Part shown: positions 16,456 through 23,302 of the stretch, in pieces
How the letters are laid out: the number at the start of each line of letters is the position of its first letter
How positions within the stretch are numbered: position 1 is the first letter of the stretch
NCBI GenBank assembly: GCA_030696455.1
Contig: JAUYSH010000028.1
Location: 1 to 63,079 of the forward strand
Direction: 5' to 3'
From: Elusimicrobiota bacterium
GTDB taxonomy: Bacteria > Elusimicrobiota > Elusimicrobia > UBA1565 > UBA9628
Length of the DNA stretch: 63,079 nt
Program-made: the position numbers and the translations under genes
Notes under the pieces: model-generated
Seen by the model: only the letters and a program-made list of their open reading frames with translations
Told to the model about the DNA's origin: nothing
Databases searched by the model: none

Positions 16456-16973
16456 ACATGAGCGAGCTCAAGGCCCTGATCAAGGACGTCCCCGATTTCC
16501 CGAAGAAGGGGATCATCTTCAAGGACATCACGCCCCTGCTCGCCGACCCCAAGGGCTTCGACGCCGTCATCGACGGACTGATCGCCCCGTTCAAGCAGGC
16601 GGGCATCACGGTCGTGGCGGGTGTCGAGTCGCGCGGGTTCCTGCTCGCGCCGGCGATGGCGGCGCGCCTCGGCGCGGGCATCGTCCCGCTGCGCAAGAAG
16701 GGCAAGCTGCCGCGCAAGGTCCACTCCGCCTCCTACGACCTCGAGTACGGCACGGACTCCATCGAGGCCCACGCCGACGCCTTCGCCAAGGGCTCCAAGG
16801 TCCTTCTCGTCGACGACGTCCTGGCCACGGGCGGCACCGCCGCCGCCGCCATCTCCCTCATCGAGGCCCTGGGGGGGAACCTGGTGGGCAGCGCCTTCCT
16901 GATCGAGCTCTCCTTCCTTAATGGACGCAAGAAGCTGGACGGCCGGAATATTCATTCGCTCCTGACGTACTGA
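16452..16973 (+). CDS. apt: Adenine phosphoribosyltransferase
   Basis: 173 residues. Salvages adenine to AMP using PRPP. VPDFPKKGIIFKDITPLL at the N-terminus, the VAGVESRGFLLAPAMA core and the PRPP loop VLLVDDVLATGGTAAA at about 116-131 are diagnostic. Length is normal. Translation is coupled to the sigma factor (ATGA), with a second in-frame ATG two codons in. Confidence 0.94.
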   Translation: MNMSELKALIKDVPDFPKKGIIFKDITPLLADPKGFDAVIDGLIAPFKQAGITVVAGVESRGFLLAPAMAARLGAGIVPLRKKGKLPRKVHSASYDLEYGTDSIEAHADAFAKGSKVLLVDDVLATGGTAAAAISLIEALGGNLVGSAFLIELSFLNGRKKLDGRNIHSLLTY

Positions 16974-17008
16974 TAAGCTATTATTGCCTGCCCGTCACAG
17001 GGTCTGAC

Positions 17009-17080
17009 GCCTCGATAGCTCAATGGATAGAGCTACCCTCTCCTAAGGGGTAGATGTGGGTTCGATTCCCTCTCGGGGCA
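17009..17080 (+). tRNA. tRNA-Arg (anticodon CCU)
   Basis: Acceptor GCCTCGA/TCGGGGC (one T-G pair), D-arm GCTCAATGGATAGAGC, anticodon loop CTCCTAA (CCT) on ACCCT/GGGGT, T-arm GTGGG/CCCTC around TTCGATT with one T-T mismatch at the second pair. Discriminator A; CCA not encoded. It reads AGG. Confidence 0.88.
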
Positions 17081-17117
17081 AACGCTCTCTATTCCTCCAT
17101 TAAGGATCAATCACCTC

Positions 17118-17786
17118 ATGTCTACCGAAAAGCACTGGGCCACCCAGCAGGACGCCAAGAAGGACGAGGTCCGTGATTTCTTCGGCCACGTCCTCGACCA
17201 GGCGGTCAAGCACCGGCGCGAGGTCGGCATGGCCGCCGCCGCCGTGGCGGTCCTCGGCGTGCTGATCGGGTTCGGCATCTACTCGAGGGGGGTCAACGAG
17301 AACGAGGCCTGGGACAAGCTGTCGATGGCCGAGGCCTATTCCTATTATGGAAGGCCCGCGGAGGCCGCCACGGCCCTCTCCGAGCTCACCGAGCAGAACG
17401 CGAGCCGCGCGGCCGCCAGCCTCGCCGGCATGATGCAGGGGGAGCTCAAGCAGGCCCAGGGCGAGCACGCCGCCGCCCTGCAGTCCTTCTCCCGCGCCGC
17501 CGAAACGGCTCCCGAGCCGCTGAAGCCCTTCGCCGCGGCCGAGCGGGTCACCGCGCTCGAATTCGCCGGCAAGCACGCCGAGTGCGTCGCCGCCGCGCAG
17601 GCTTTCACGGACGCCAACGCCGATCATTTTCTCGCGCCGCAGGTTCAGGAGACCATGGCCCGCTGCCAAACCGCCGCGGGACAGCCCGACGCGGCGCGCG
17701 CCACCTGGCAGAAGATTTCCCTCCAGTACCCCGACACGCCCTGGGCGGTTCGCGCGAACGCGCGGCTACAATCGCCCTCTAAATAA
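17118..17786 (+). CDS. YfgM-like TPR membrane protein
   Basis: 222 residues. A cytoplasmic N-terminus of about 35 residues, one transmembrane helix (VGMAAAAVAVLGVLIGFGIY, about 37-56), then a helical repeat domain with TPR-like units (EAYSYYGRPAEAATALSEL; AAALQSFSRAAETAPEPLKP; AARATWQKISLQYPDTPWA). This matches PF09976-type proteins, which in E. coli (YfgM) sit beside the BamB lipoprotein gene and touch the Sec translocon. No bam gene is adjacent here, so only the architecture is supported. It stands between tRNA-Arg and the porin gene. Confidence 0.65.
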   Translation: MSTEKHWATQQDAKKDEVRDFFGHVLDQAVKHRREVGMAAAAVAVLGVLIGFGIYSRGVNENEAWDKLSMAEAYSYYGRPAEAATALSELTEQNASRAAASLAGMMQGELKQAQGEHAAALQSFSRAAETAPEPLKPFAAAERVTALEFAGKHAECVAAAQAFTDANADHFLAPQVQETMARCQTAAGQPDAARATWQKISLQYPDTPWAVRANARLQSPSK

Positions 17787-17852
17787 CACTCGATAACACT
17801 GAGTGGACCGCCCAGCCATGTGACGGTTGCGTGCACTCGCCATAACAAACAG

Positions 17853-17882
17853 TTGACAACGCCAAAACACCTTTGCTAGATT
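17853..17882 (+). promoter_or_regulatory. Strong promoter of the porin gene
   Basis: TTGACA (17853-17858), then 17 nt to CTAGAT (17876-17881) or 18 nt to TAGATT (17877-17882). The start would be near 17888, giving a leader of about 135 nt. Confidence 0.6.
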
Positions 17883-17942
17883 CGCTCCGCCGCATTCGTT
17901 CGTGAGGAGCCGCAAAGAACTGGCGCTCCTGTCGTACGTAGG

Positions 17943-17989
17943 CCCCGTCAAAAGCGGGGTATGACGTGAGTATCCCCGCTGAAACGGGG
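17943..17989 (+). promoter_or_regulatory. Mutually exclusive hairpins in the porin leader
   Basis: Two CCCCG/CGGGG stems (17943-17947 with 17955-17959; 17974-17978 with 17985-17989) compete with a longer 7-bp stem AGCGGGG/CCCCGCT (17953-17959 with 17974-17980). This is the form of a two-state RNA switch. No ligand or known riboswitch class is recognised. Confidence 0.4.
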
Positions 17990-18022
17990 CTTACGATACA
18001 AACAAGAGAGGATAAAAGAGCA

Positions 18023-19480
18023 ATGAAAAAGCTCCTGGGAACGACGTTAGCCCTGGCCATGTTCATTCCGGCCGGTGCGAATGCTGAGCTGTTGAAGAAC
18101 CTCAAGGTGTCCGGCAACCTGGACATCCAGACGACCTCCGCCCGCAACGTGACTGACTTCGTGACCCGCCCCACCGGCGCGAACAGCAGCCCCGCCGGCA
18201 CCAACAACAACGACCGCATCGGCCACGCGACGACTCGCGTGATCCTCAAGCTGGACTGGGACCTGCTGGACGACGTGCACGCCCGCGTGACCCTCGTCAA
18301 GGGCGCGGAAGGCGTGGGCGCCGGCGCGGCCCGGACCTACGGCACGGGCGCGCAGTCCGTCAACGGGATCCAGGACACGACGATCGTCCAGGAAGCCAAC
18401 GTCAAGATCGACAAGGTGTTCGGCCATGTCGACCTGACGGCCGGCCGCCAGTTCTACGGTGAAGAGGGCGACCTCGTCATCTACTACGGCCCCCGCAGCG
18501 CCTACGGCCTGCGCGTGGACGCGATCGACATGTTCCGCGCCGACTGGAACGGCGAGCACATGACGGTCACCGGCATCGCCGGCAAGACCGCCGACACCGC
18601 CGTCAACACGGTCGGCAGCGGCAACTCGGCGACGGACCTGCGCGGCGTCATCGTCTCCTGCAAGATGCACGAGATGGTAAAGCCCTCGGTGTACGTCTAC
18701 AACCGCGTGACGCACGGCGTCGCGGGCATCGGTCAGACCCTCGGCAGCGTGGGCACGTCCGCCGATGGTAAGAACTCCAACCTGTGGGTCGCCGGCGCGA
18801 AAGCGAAGGTTACCTCGGGCGGGTTCGACGGCAGCCTCGAAGTCGCGAAGAACTTCGGTGAGGACCGCGCGACCTTCGCGAACGCCGTTGGCGGCGCGCG
18901 CAACGTCAACTTCAAGGGCTACGCCGTTCAGGCCAAGGCCAGCTACAAGATCGATCTTTCCGACGTCGGGATGATCAAGCCTTGGGGCGAGTACGGCATG
19001 GGCACGGGCGACAGCAACTTCGACTACGCGGGCAACAACACGTTCCAGTCCATCAACACGGACTACCGCCCGGGTGGGATCTACGGCCGCTTCGACACTG
19101 GCGCGGCGCTGCAGCTCGCGAACAACGCGAACGGCAACGGCGCGAACTCGTTCGCGTCCAACGGCCTGTCCAACCGCATCATCTGGGGCTTCGGCGTCAA
19201 GGCCACCCCGTCCTCGGTGGAGAAGCTGACGGTCGGCGCGGCGTTCTACCGCTACGCCTACCACCGCGTGGCGCCGTTCAACGCCGCGGGGACCAAGTCT
19301 TCGCGCAACATCGGCTCGGAAGTCAATGTGATGGCGAAGTGGACGCATTCCGAGAACGTGTCCCTCAAGGCGACGGCGGGCTCGTTCAAGCCCGGCGCGG
19401 CCATGGCGGACTTCCGCGCCGCGAACGCGGCGCTCAACCCGGCCGTCATGCTGGCCGGCGACGTCGCGATCAAGTTCTAA
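18023..19480 (+). CDS. Outer-membrane beta-barrel porin
   Basis: 485 residues. Start ATG 18023 is chosen for its signal peptide (MKKLLGTTLALAMFIPAGANA, residues 1-21) and the GAGAGG site upstream. The mature protein is Gly/Asn/Thr-rich with alternating hydrophobic strands throughout (for example HATTRVILKLDWDLL, VDLTAGRQFYGEEGDLVIYYG, GEYGMGTGDSNFDYAG), and it ends in a beta-signal (LAGDVAIKF) with a terminal Phe, as needed for BAM assembly. No close family can be named. A strong TTGACA promoter, a long leader and a strong terminator suggest an abundant surface protein. Its codon use is more C-ending and regular than neighbours, in keeping with high expression. Confidence 0.82.
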   Translation: MKKLLGTTLALAMFIPAGANAELLKNLKVSGNLDIQTTSARNVTDFVTRPTGANSSPAGTNNNDRIGHATTRVILKLDWDLLDDVHARVTLVKGAEGVGAGAARTYGTGAQSVNGIQDTTIVQEANVKIDKVFGHVDLTAGRQFYGEEGDLVIYYGPRSAYGLRVDAIDMFRADWNGEHMTVTGIAGKTADTAVNTVGSGNSATDLRGVIVSCKMHEMVKPSVYVYNRVTHGVAGIGQTLGSVGTSADGKNSNLWVAGAKAKVTSGGFDGSLEVAKNFGEDRATFANAVGGARNVNFKGYAVQAKASYKIDLSDVGMIKPWGEYGMGTGDSNFDYAGNNTFQSINTDYRPGGIYGRFDTGAALQLANNANGNGANSFASNGLSNRIIWGFGVKATPSSVEKLTVGAAFYRYAYHRVAPFNAAGTKSSRNIGSEVNVMAKWTHSENVSLKATAGSFKPGAAMADFRAANAALNPAVMLAGDVAIKF

Positions 19481-19504
19481 AGATCATCTAGAACGAACGT
19501 AAAA

Positions 19505-19559
19505 GGCCCCCTCGGCGCGATTCGCTAAAAGCGAATCGAACCGGGGGGGTTCTTTTTTT
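19505..19559 (+). terminator. Strong intrinsic terminator of the porin gene
   Basis: An outer 9-bp stem CCCCCTCGG/CCGGGGGGG (19507-19515 with 19541-19549) and an inner 7-bp stem GATTCGC/GCGAATC (19519-19525 with 19531-19537) around TAAAA, followed by T7 (19553-19559). Confidence 0.88.
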
Positions 19560-19591
19560 GCGCTCGCGCTCATACGTCGGTAGGATTTTGC

Positions 19592-19597
19592 TAGGAT
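19592..19597 (+). promoter_or_regulatory. -10 hexamer of the second beta-barrel gene
   Basis: TAGGAT ends 8 nt before ATG 19606; another TAGGAT lies at 19581-19586. Predicts a leaderless mRNA and fixes the start at 19606. Confidence 0.5.
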
Positions 19598-19605
19598 TTC
19601 GGTCG

Positions 19606-20979
19606 ATGCGACGCTCACTCGCTCTCGCGATCCTGTTCGCCTCCGCCTCGTCCGCCGCGCACGCGGCGAGCCTGGACGTGACCGCCTCCTACAAGATGAA
19701 GGCGGCGTCCTATTCCAACCTCCACTACGACACGAACGACCGGAACAACCACTCCTTCATCACCAACGACGCGCGCCTGGGCATCGCCGTGCGCCGCATC
19801 CCGCTCGAGACGCGGGGGGGAGAGGACACCACGATGGATCTGGGCATCGTCCTGCGCTCCCTCGGCGTGTCCGGCTCGACGTCCTCGGTCGCTTCACCGT
19901 TCGACCGAGTCGCGTCCTACTACCCGAACGCGGACCTCACCCCCTTCATCGAGAACGCCTACTTGAAGGTTCACCGCCTCTGGGGCTACCCGTGGGAAGC
20001 GACCTTCGGCCGCCAGAGCTACCGCCTCGGCGGCGGCCTGCTGCTCGATGACGACGGCGCCGGCCTGACGGGCGCCTCGGCCCGCGGCGAGCTCCCCTGG
20101 TGGAATATGAAGGTCGAAGGCTTCATCTTCAACGACCGCAATCCCCTGCACGCCTCGGCGCCGAACAGCCTCGACCTCGCCGGCGTATCCGTGGACCTTC
20201 CCGGCGAGGGCGTCTGGCAGCTCAACCAACTCATCGAGCGCGACCGCGCCCAGCAGACCGTCTACGGCTGCAGCTACACCGGCAACCCCCAGGCCAACGG
20301 CTGCCTCGTTTCAAAGGCCGTGCGAAGCTTCACCGGCTTGAGATACCAGATCAGCTACGGCCCGATGGTGTTCGACGGCGAGGCCGCCATGCAGAAAGGC
20401 TACGCGACCCCGACCGGCCCGAACCCCGCAGGCAACCACATCACCTACAACGGCAACGCCCAGGTCGTGCGCATGAAGTGGAAGCAGTCGCTGTGGAAGA
20501 CCGGCCAGGGCATCGCCCGCATGTCGGTCGCGCGCGGCACCGGGGACGATCCCGGCACCGCGACCACCGACGAGGCGTTCTTCCCCAGCCGCGGCCACCG
20601 CCACAACGGCCTCGAGCGCACCGGCTTCGGCGAACTGTTCGCGGCGACCGCGTACGACGCGTTCGGGGGGAACTTCTCCACGACCACCAAGAGCGGGCTG
20701 CGCAACGGCGCCTCCGGCCTCGTGGTGGTCGGCGCGGGCTACACGCCGCCCGCCTACAAGGGCGTCACGCTCGACATCGATTTTTTCCTTTACCAGGCCG
20801 AGCGCATCTCCTCCGGCTCCCGGACCTTGGGCACGGAGTGGGACCTGCGCCTGCGCTACCCGATCCGAGACCAGCTGCAGCTCGCCGCCACCATGGCGTA
20901 CTTCCGCGCCGGCAAGTTCACGGATCCGGGCCGCTCGGTCGCCCGCAAGTACGCCTTCGAAGCCTCCGGCCGCTTCTAA
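19606..20979 (+). CDS. Alginate-export-type outer-membrane beta-barrel protein
   Basis: 457 residues. The start at ATG 19606, not the TTG at 19558, gives a normal signal peptide (MRRSLALAILFASASSAAHA) and lies right behind a -10 hexamer. The mature protein resembles alginate-export family barrels: FIENAYLKVHRLWGYPWEAT, FGRQSYRLGGGLLLDDDGAG (a typical family segment) and a strand-rich C-terminus ending with Phe (FEASGRF). Substrate unknown; such barrels pass anionic polysaccharides or small solutes. It is separated from the first porin by a strong terminator, so it is an independent transcription unit. Confidence 0.72.
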   Translation: MRRSLALAILFASASSAAHAASLDVTASYKMKAASYSNLHYDTNDRNNHSFITNDARLGIAVRRIPLETRGGEDTTMDLGIVLRSLGVSGSTSSVASPFDRVASYYPNADLTPFIENAYLKVHRLWGYPWEATFGRQSYRLGGGLLLDDDGAGLTGASARGELPWWNMKVEGFIFNDRNPLHASAPNSLDLAGVSVDLPGEGVWQLNQLIERDRAQQTVYGCSYTGNPQANGCLVSKAVRSFTGLRYQISYGPMVFDGEAAMQKGYATPTGPNPAGNHITYNGNAQVVRMKWKQSLWKTGQGIARMSVARGTGDDPGTATTDEAFFPSRGHRHNGLERTGFGELFAATAYDAFGGNFSTTTKSGLRNGASGLVVVGAGYTPPAYKGVTLDIDFFLYQAERISSGSRTLGTEWDLRLRYPIRDQLQLAATMAYFRAGKFTDPGRSVARKYAFEASGRF

Positions 20980-21055
20980 GCCCGCCGTGCCCCCGGCGCC
21001 CCCGGTGGCCCCCCCGGTGTCAGGCCTTCAAATTCGTTGAATTCGGCGACCCCGC

Positions 21056-21075
21056 GACTGTTTCCGGAAACAGTC
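21056..21075. repeat. Perfect 20-bp palindrome
   Basis: GACTGTTTCCGGAAACAGTC reads the same on both strands, with no loop. This suits a dimeric DNA-binding protein; there is no T-run, so it is not a terminator. Confidence 0.8.
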
Positions 21076-21370
21076 CGACGCCCGGTCACCAGCCCGATTC
21101 CCGCATAGCGGGATGGGGCTTCACCCCGCCTATAGGGCCCCATCAGGGGTCGAATCCGGGGGCGATAGACGCCTGCCGCTCCCGCGCCCCGCCTAGGGCC
21201 GTTTCCGGCCGTTTTAAGGGCTCCCCGGGGGAGGCCGACAGAGCGAATCCCGGGCATATGGAAGTCGAAGGGCGGGTACGGCGGCATTAAATCATCATCC
21301 CGCTCGCCCCGGTCCGGCGGGGGGAGGAGGGGCGCGGATCCGCCGATTCCTCGTCGAGGATTCCCCGGAG

Positions 21371-21503
21371 TTATCCCCAGGCCTTTCACCGCTGCATGTC
21401 TTTACTCCGTCGTATATGTCTTATCATTCATTCTTGAGTCAGACGATTTGTCCTATATAAGCGGCTATAAATGGTCTGAACGCTTATTCACGACTTATCC
21501 ACA
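21371..21503 (+). promoter_or_regulatory. Cluster of DnaA-box-like 9-mers
   Basis: TTATCCCCA (21371-21379, one mismatch), TTATTCACG (21484-21492, one mismatch) and TTATCCACA (21495-21503, perfect consensus). The last two are in tandem, same strand, 2 nt apart, in the only AT-rich stretch of the region. dnaA itself is not in the window. Confidence 0.5.
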
Positions 21504-21531
21504 GCCGGTAGACCTTTTTGTTGACATATGC

Positions 21532-21537
21532 GATAAT
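21532..21537 (+). promoter_or_regulatory. -10 hexamer of the winged-helix-like gene
   Basis: GATAAT ends 6 nt before ATG 21544, predicting a leaderless mRNA; it supports that start over the ORF beginning at 21448. Confidence 0.45.
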
Positions 21538-21543
21538 CAAGAC

Positions 21544-22050
21544 ATGAACCCCCATCGCGTCAGACTCAAGCTGCCCAACGGAGCCGAGCTCGAGGTCGAA
21601 GGCGACGCGGAGTTCGTGCGCCAGGAGCGCGAGGAGTTCGTGCTACGCCAGACGCCGGCGGCCGGCGCCGAGGCGGCCGGGCCGAGGCGCGAGCCGCGGG
21701 TCGAATGGAACGCGGTGGTGGAGGCCAAGAGCGGGGGGCTGACGCTGCGGGGCAAGATCCCCGGGGGCGACAAGGCGGGCAAGGACGCGTGCCTGGTGCT
21801 CCTGATGGCCTCGGAGAGGCTCCTGAGCCTGCCAAAGCCCACGGCGACCTTGGTGGCCAAGTGGCTGCGGGCGTCGGGGTATCCGATAGGGCGGATGGAT
21901 AGGACGATGCAGGACGCGATCGCGCAGGGCGAGCTGCTGTCTTCGGGGTCGCGCCGGTCGCGGAGATATGAGCTGACCGCAACGGGCAAGATAAAAGCCC
22001 TGCTGCTGGCGGAGCAGCTGACGGCGACGGTGCTGGGCAAGCGGCCGTAA
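21544..22050 (+). CDS. Putative winged-helix DNA-binding protein
   Basis: 168 residues. The N-terminus (VRLKLPNGAELEVEGDAEFV) is a small beta element seen at the start of several bacterial orphan proteins. The C-terminal ~80 residues (ASERLLSLPKPTATLVAKWL, YPIGRMDRTMQDAIAQGELL, SRRYELTATGKIKALLLAEQ) look like a winged helix with a basic wing. I recognise no family. It sits between DnaA-box-like sites and a dif-like site plus A-tract array, so a role at that chromosomal locus is possible but only inferred from position. Leaderless start predicted from GATAAT at 21532. Confidence 0.55.
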   Translation: MNPHRVRLKLPNGAELEVEGDAEFVRQEREEFVLRQTPAAGAEAAGPRREPRVEWNAVVEAKSGGLTLRGKIPGGDKAGKDACLVLLMASERLLSLPKPTATLVAKWLRASGYPIGRMDRTMQDAIAQGELLSSGSRRSRRYELTATGKIKALLLAEQLTATVLGKRP

Positions 22051-22156
22051 CGGATTAACGACAACGGATCGGGCGCGGCGAATGACGGACATTATGACGG
22101 CCTCGCGCCTGAGTTAGACTTGGAGCTTGGCGGCCTTCGGCCGCCGGACGGCGAAT

Positions 22157-22198
22157 GGCCTAACGGCCTAACGGCCTTAACGGCCCAACGGCTTTACG
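22157..22198 (+). repeat. Short tandem repeat, unit GGCCTAAC
   Basis: Five units of 8-9 bp: GGCCTAAC twice, GGCCTTAAC, GGCCCAAC and GGCTTTAC. The core GGCCTAACGG also occurs in both arms of the inverted repeat at 35.8 kb. Confidence 0.75.
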
Positions 22199-22256
22199 CA
22201 GCCTTGCGGGGGGCCCGGAAATCAGCGATCGATGCGAAACGGCTTCGGCTTACATT

Positions 22257-22284
22257 ACTATTGATAATATTTATTATGTTGCTT
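22257..22284 (+). other. Candidate dif (XerC/XerD recombination) site
   Basis: 28 bp in dif layout: a left 11-mer ACTATTGATAA, a central hexamer TATTTA and a right 11-mer TTATGTTGCTT. The inner part (ATAAT ... ATTATGTT) is close to the general bacterial dif consensus; the outer ends differ. It is AT-rich inside GC-rich DNA and lies where long leftward and rightward gene runs converge. No xer gene is present in the window. Confidence 0.45.
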
Positions 22285-22429
22285 ACAGATAGGGGAGCGC
22301 CGCCCGGGCATAACCGATAGTCCCGCGCAAGTTCGAGCGATTTACCTCGTACGGATAACGTGAATTCGCGTCAAACGCCACGGTTTGTGAGATATTCTAA
22401 ATTGGCAGTCGACGCCCCCCTGGAAGTTG

Positions 22430-23045
22430 GCAAAAATCCGGGTGGAGCTCGGCTGCGCCGGCCGGAAATCAGCCCAAAAGTCGGCAAGAATCCGGAGATC
22501 CTGGGGCAGCTTGGGAGAGCCGAAAAAACCATGAAAGGGCCAGGGGTAGGATACCCCCGGATCGGCCGGGCAGCCGAAAAAACCATCGGAGCCGGCGGGA
22601 AACTTGGCAACTTTTTGGGGACCGGGCAGCCGGTAATCGGGGCGTCAAAAAAACCACCTCAGGCCCTAGGGTAAACGACGCGAAAAACCAGCCAAGATCC
22701 GGGCGGTTTCCGGAAAAACAGGGATGGCCGAAAACACCATGAAAGACCTGGGGCCGCGGCAGCCAAAAAACCTGGCAAGTTTCCGGGAATCCCGGTGGAC
22801 CCGAAAAAACCAGGTAAGAGACCGGCGGCTGGAGGCCGAAAAACCAGGCAAGAAATCACCCGACTCCGAAGGATCCGGTGATGCGAAAAAGACTATGGAA
22901 AGAAAAAAGGGCCGGGAGGCGTCGAACGAAAAAAACCATCGAAGACCCCGGGATCGGGAGGCGGTCCGCGGAATCCGAAAAAACACCGAACGCCGGAGCT
23001 CAAAAACGGGAGCTCCGGGCCTGAGATGGTTTTTTCGGTTTTAAG
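22430..23045. repeat. A-tract array (about 16 copies of CCGAAAAAACCA-like units)
   Basis: Runs of 4-7 A flanked by CCG and CCA recur at 22432, 22475, 22523, 22577, 22647, 22684, 22714, 22731, 22766, 22804, 22840, 22886, 22903, 22930, 22979 and 23002, all on one strand, followed by an inverted copy (TGGTTTTTTCGG, 23027-23038). The fuller unit is close to CCGAAAAAACCATGAAAG. Spacers of 17-70 nt are GC-rich and include small palindromes such as CCGGGAATCCCGG and the GGAGCTC/GAGCTCC stem at 22995-23016. Confidence 0.75.
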
Positions 23046-23301
23046 CGGAGGGAGGGGCGGGAGGGAGGGAGGGCAGGAAAAGGCCGACGCCGATCGCGGC
23101 ATAGCCGCCGATCAGGAGGAATGGGGAGACCAGAGCGGGAAGGTTGCGGCCGAGGGGATCGGCGAAGGAGAGGATGACGAAGCCGGCGATCACGAGAGCT
23201 CCCCCCATCCCTATCAACCGCTTTCCCACGGCCGAGAGCGGCTCATAGGAGAGGGGCGGCGCGGGACGATCCTTCTTCGCGGTGTTTTTGTTCCTGGCCA
23301 C
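23041..23301 (-). CDS. Small two-helix membrane protein
   Basis: 86 residues from a GTG. A basic N-terminus (ARNKNTAKKDR) precedes two hydrophobic segments (LIGMGGALVIAGFVILSFA at about 29-47 and ALVSPFLLIGGYAAIGVGLFL at about 56-76) and a Pro-rich end, so both ends should face the cytoplasm. It is the last gene of the long minus-strand operon, 1 nt after lysA. No family recognised. Its stop codon touches the end of the A-tract array. Confidence 0.65.
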   Translation of the reverse strand: MARNKNTAKKDRPAPPLSYEPLSAVGKRLIGMGGALVIAGFVILSFADPLGRNLPALVSPFLLIGGYAAIGVGLFLPSLPPAPPSA

Positions 23302-23302
23302 T

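Larger units (their letters stand above)
20980..21543 (+). other. 564-bp intergenic region with palindrome and DnaA-box-like sites
   Basis: No gene is seen. It holds a C-rich tract (20985-21015), the motif GGTGTCAGGCCT (21016-21027), a 20-bp palindrome (21056-21075), several short GC hairpins, a sudden AT-rich segment (about 21390-21540) and three DnaA-box-like 9-mers at 21371, 21484 and 21495. Confidence 0.6.
22051..23040. other. 990-bp intergenic region at a point of converging transcription
   Basis: No believable gene. It contains a GGCGGCC-TTC-GGCCGCC hairpin (22129-22145), a TAACGGCC-type tandem repeat, a dif-like site and an A-tract array reaching the end of the next gene. Two open frames of about 105 codons (22360 and 22724) are made of the repeats themselves and show no coding pattern. 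Confidence 0.65.

Noticed and set aside
18047-19348. 433-codon open frame antisense to the porin gene
   Set aside because: Shadow of a GC-rich gene: Val/Asp/Arg/Ala-rich mirror composition, no domain, and the sense strand has a signal peptide and barrel pattern.
21146-21157. T-arm-like GGGGTCGAATCC as part of a tRNA or tmRNA
   Set aside because: No matching acceptor, D or anticodon arms and no tmRNA-type flanks around it.
21371-22284. This region as the chromosomal replication origin
   Set aside because: Only one perfect DnaA box, no dnaA/dnaN/gyrB/parAB nearby, and genes converge on the region instead of diverging; terminus is the better fit, though not proven.
22360-23044. Two plus-strand open frames (104 and 106 codons) and several minus-strand ones in the A-tract array
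   Set aside because: They consist of the nucleotide repeat translated in different frames, without consistent codon bias, Shine-Dalgarno or promoter.
22430-23045. A-tract array as a CRISPR
   Set aside because: Units are short and degenerate, spacing varies from 17 to 70 nt and no cas gene is present.
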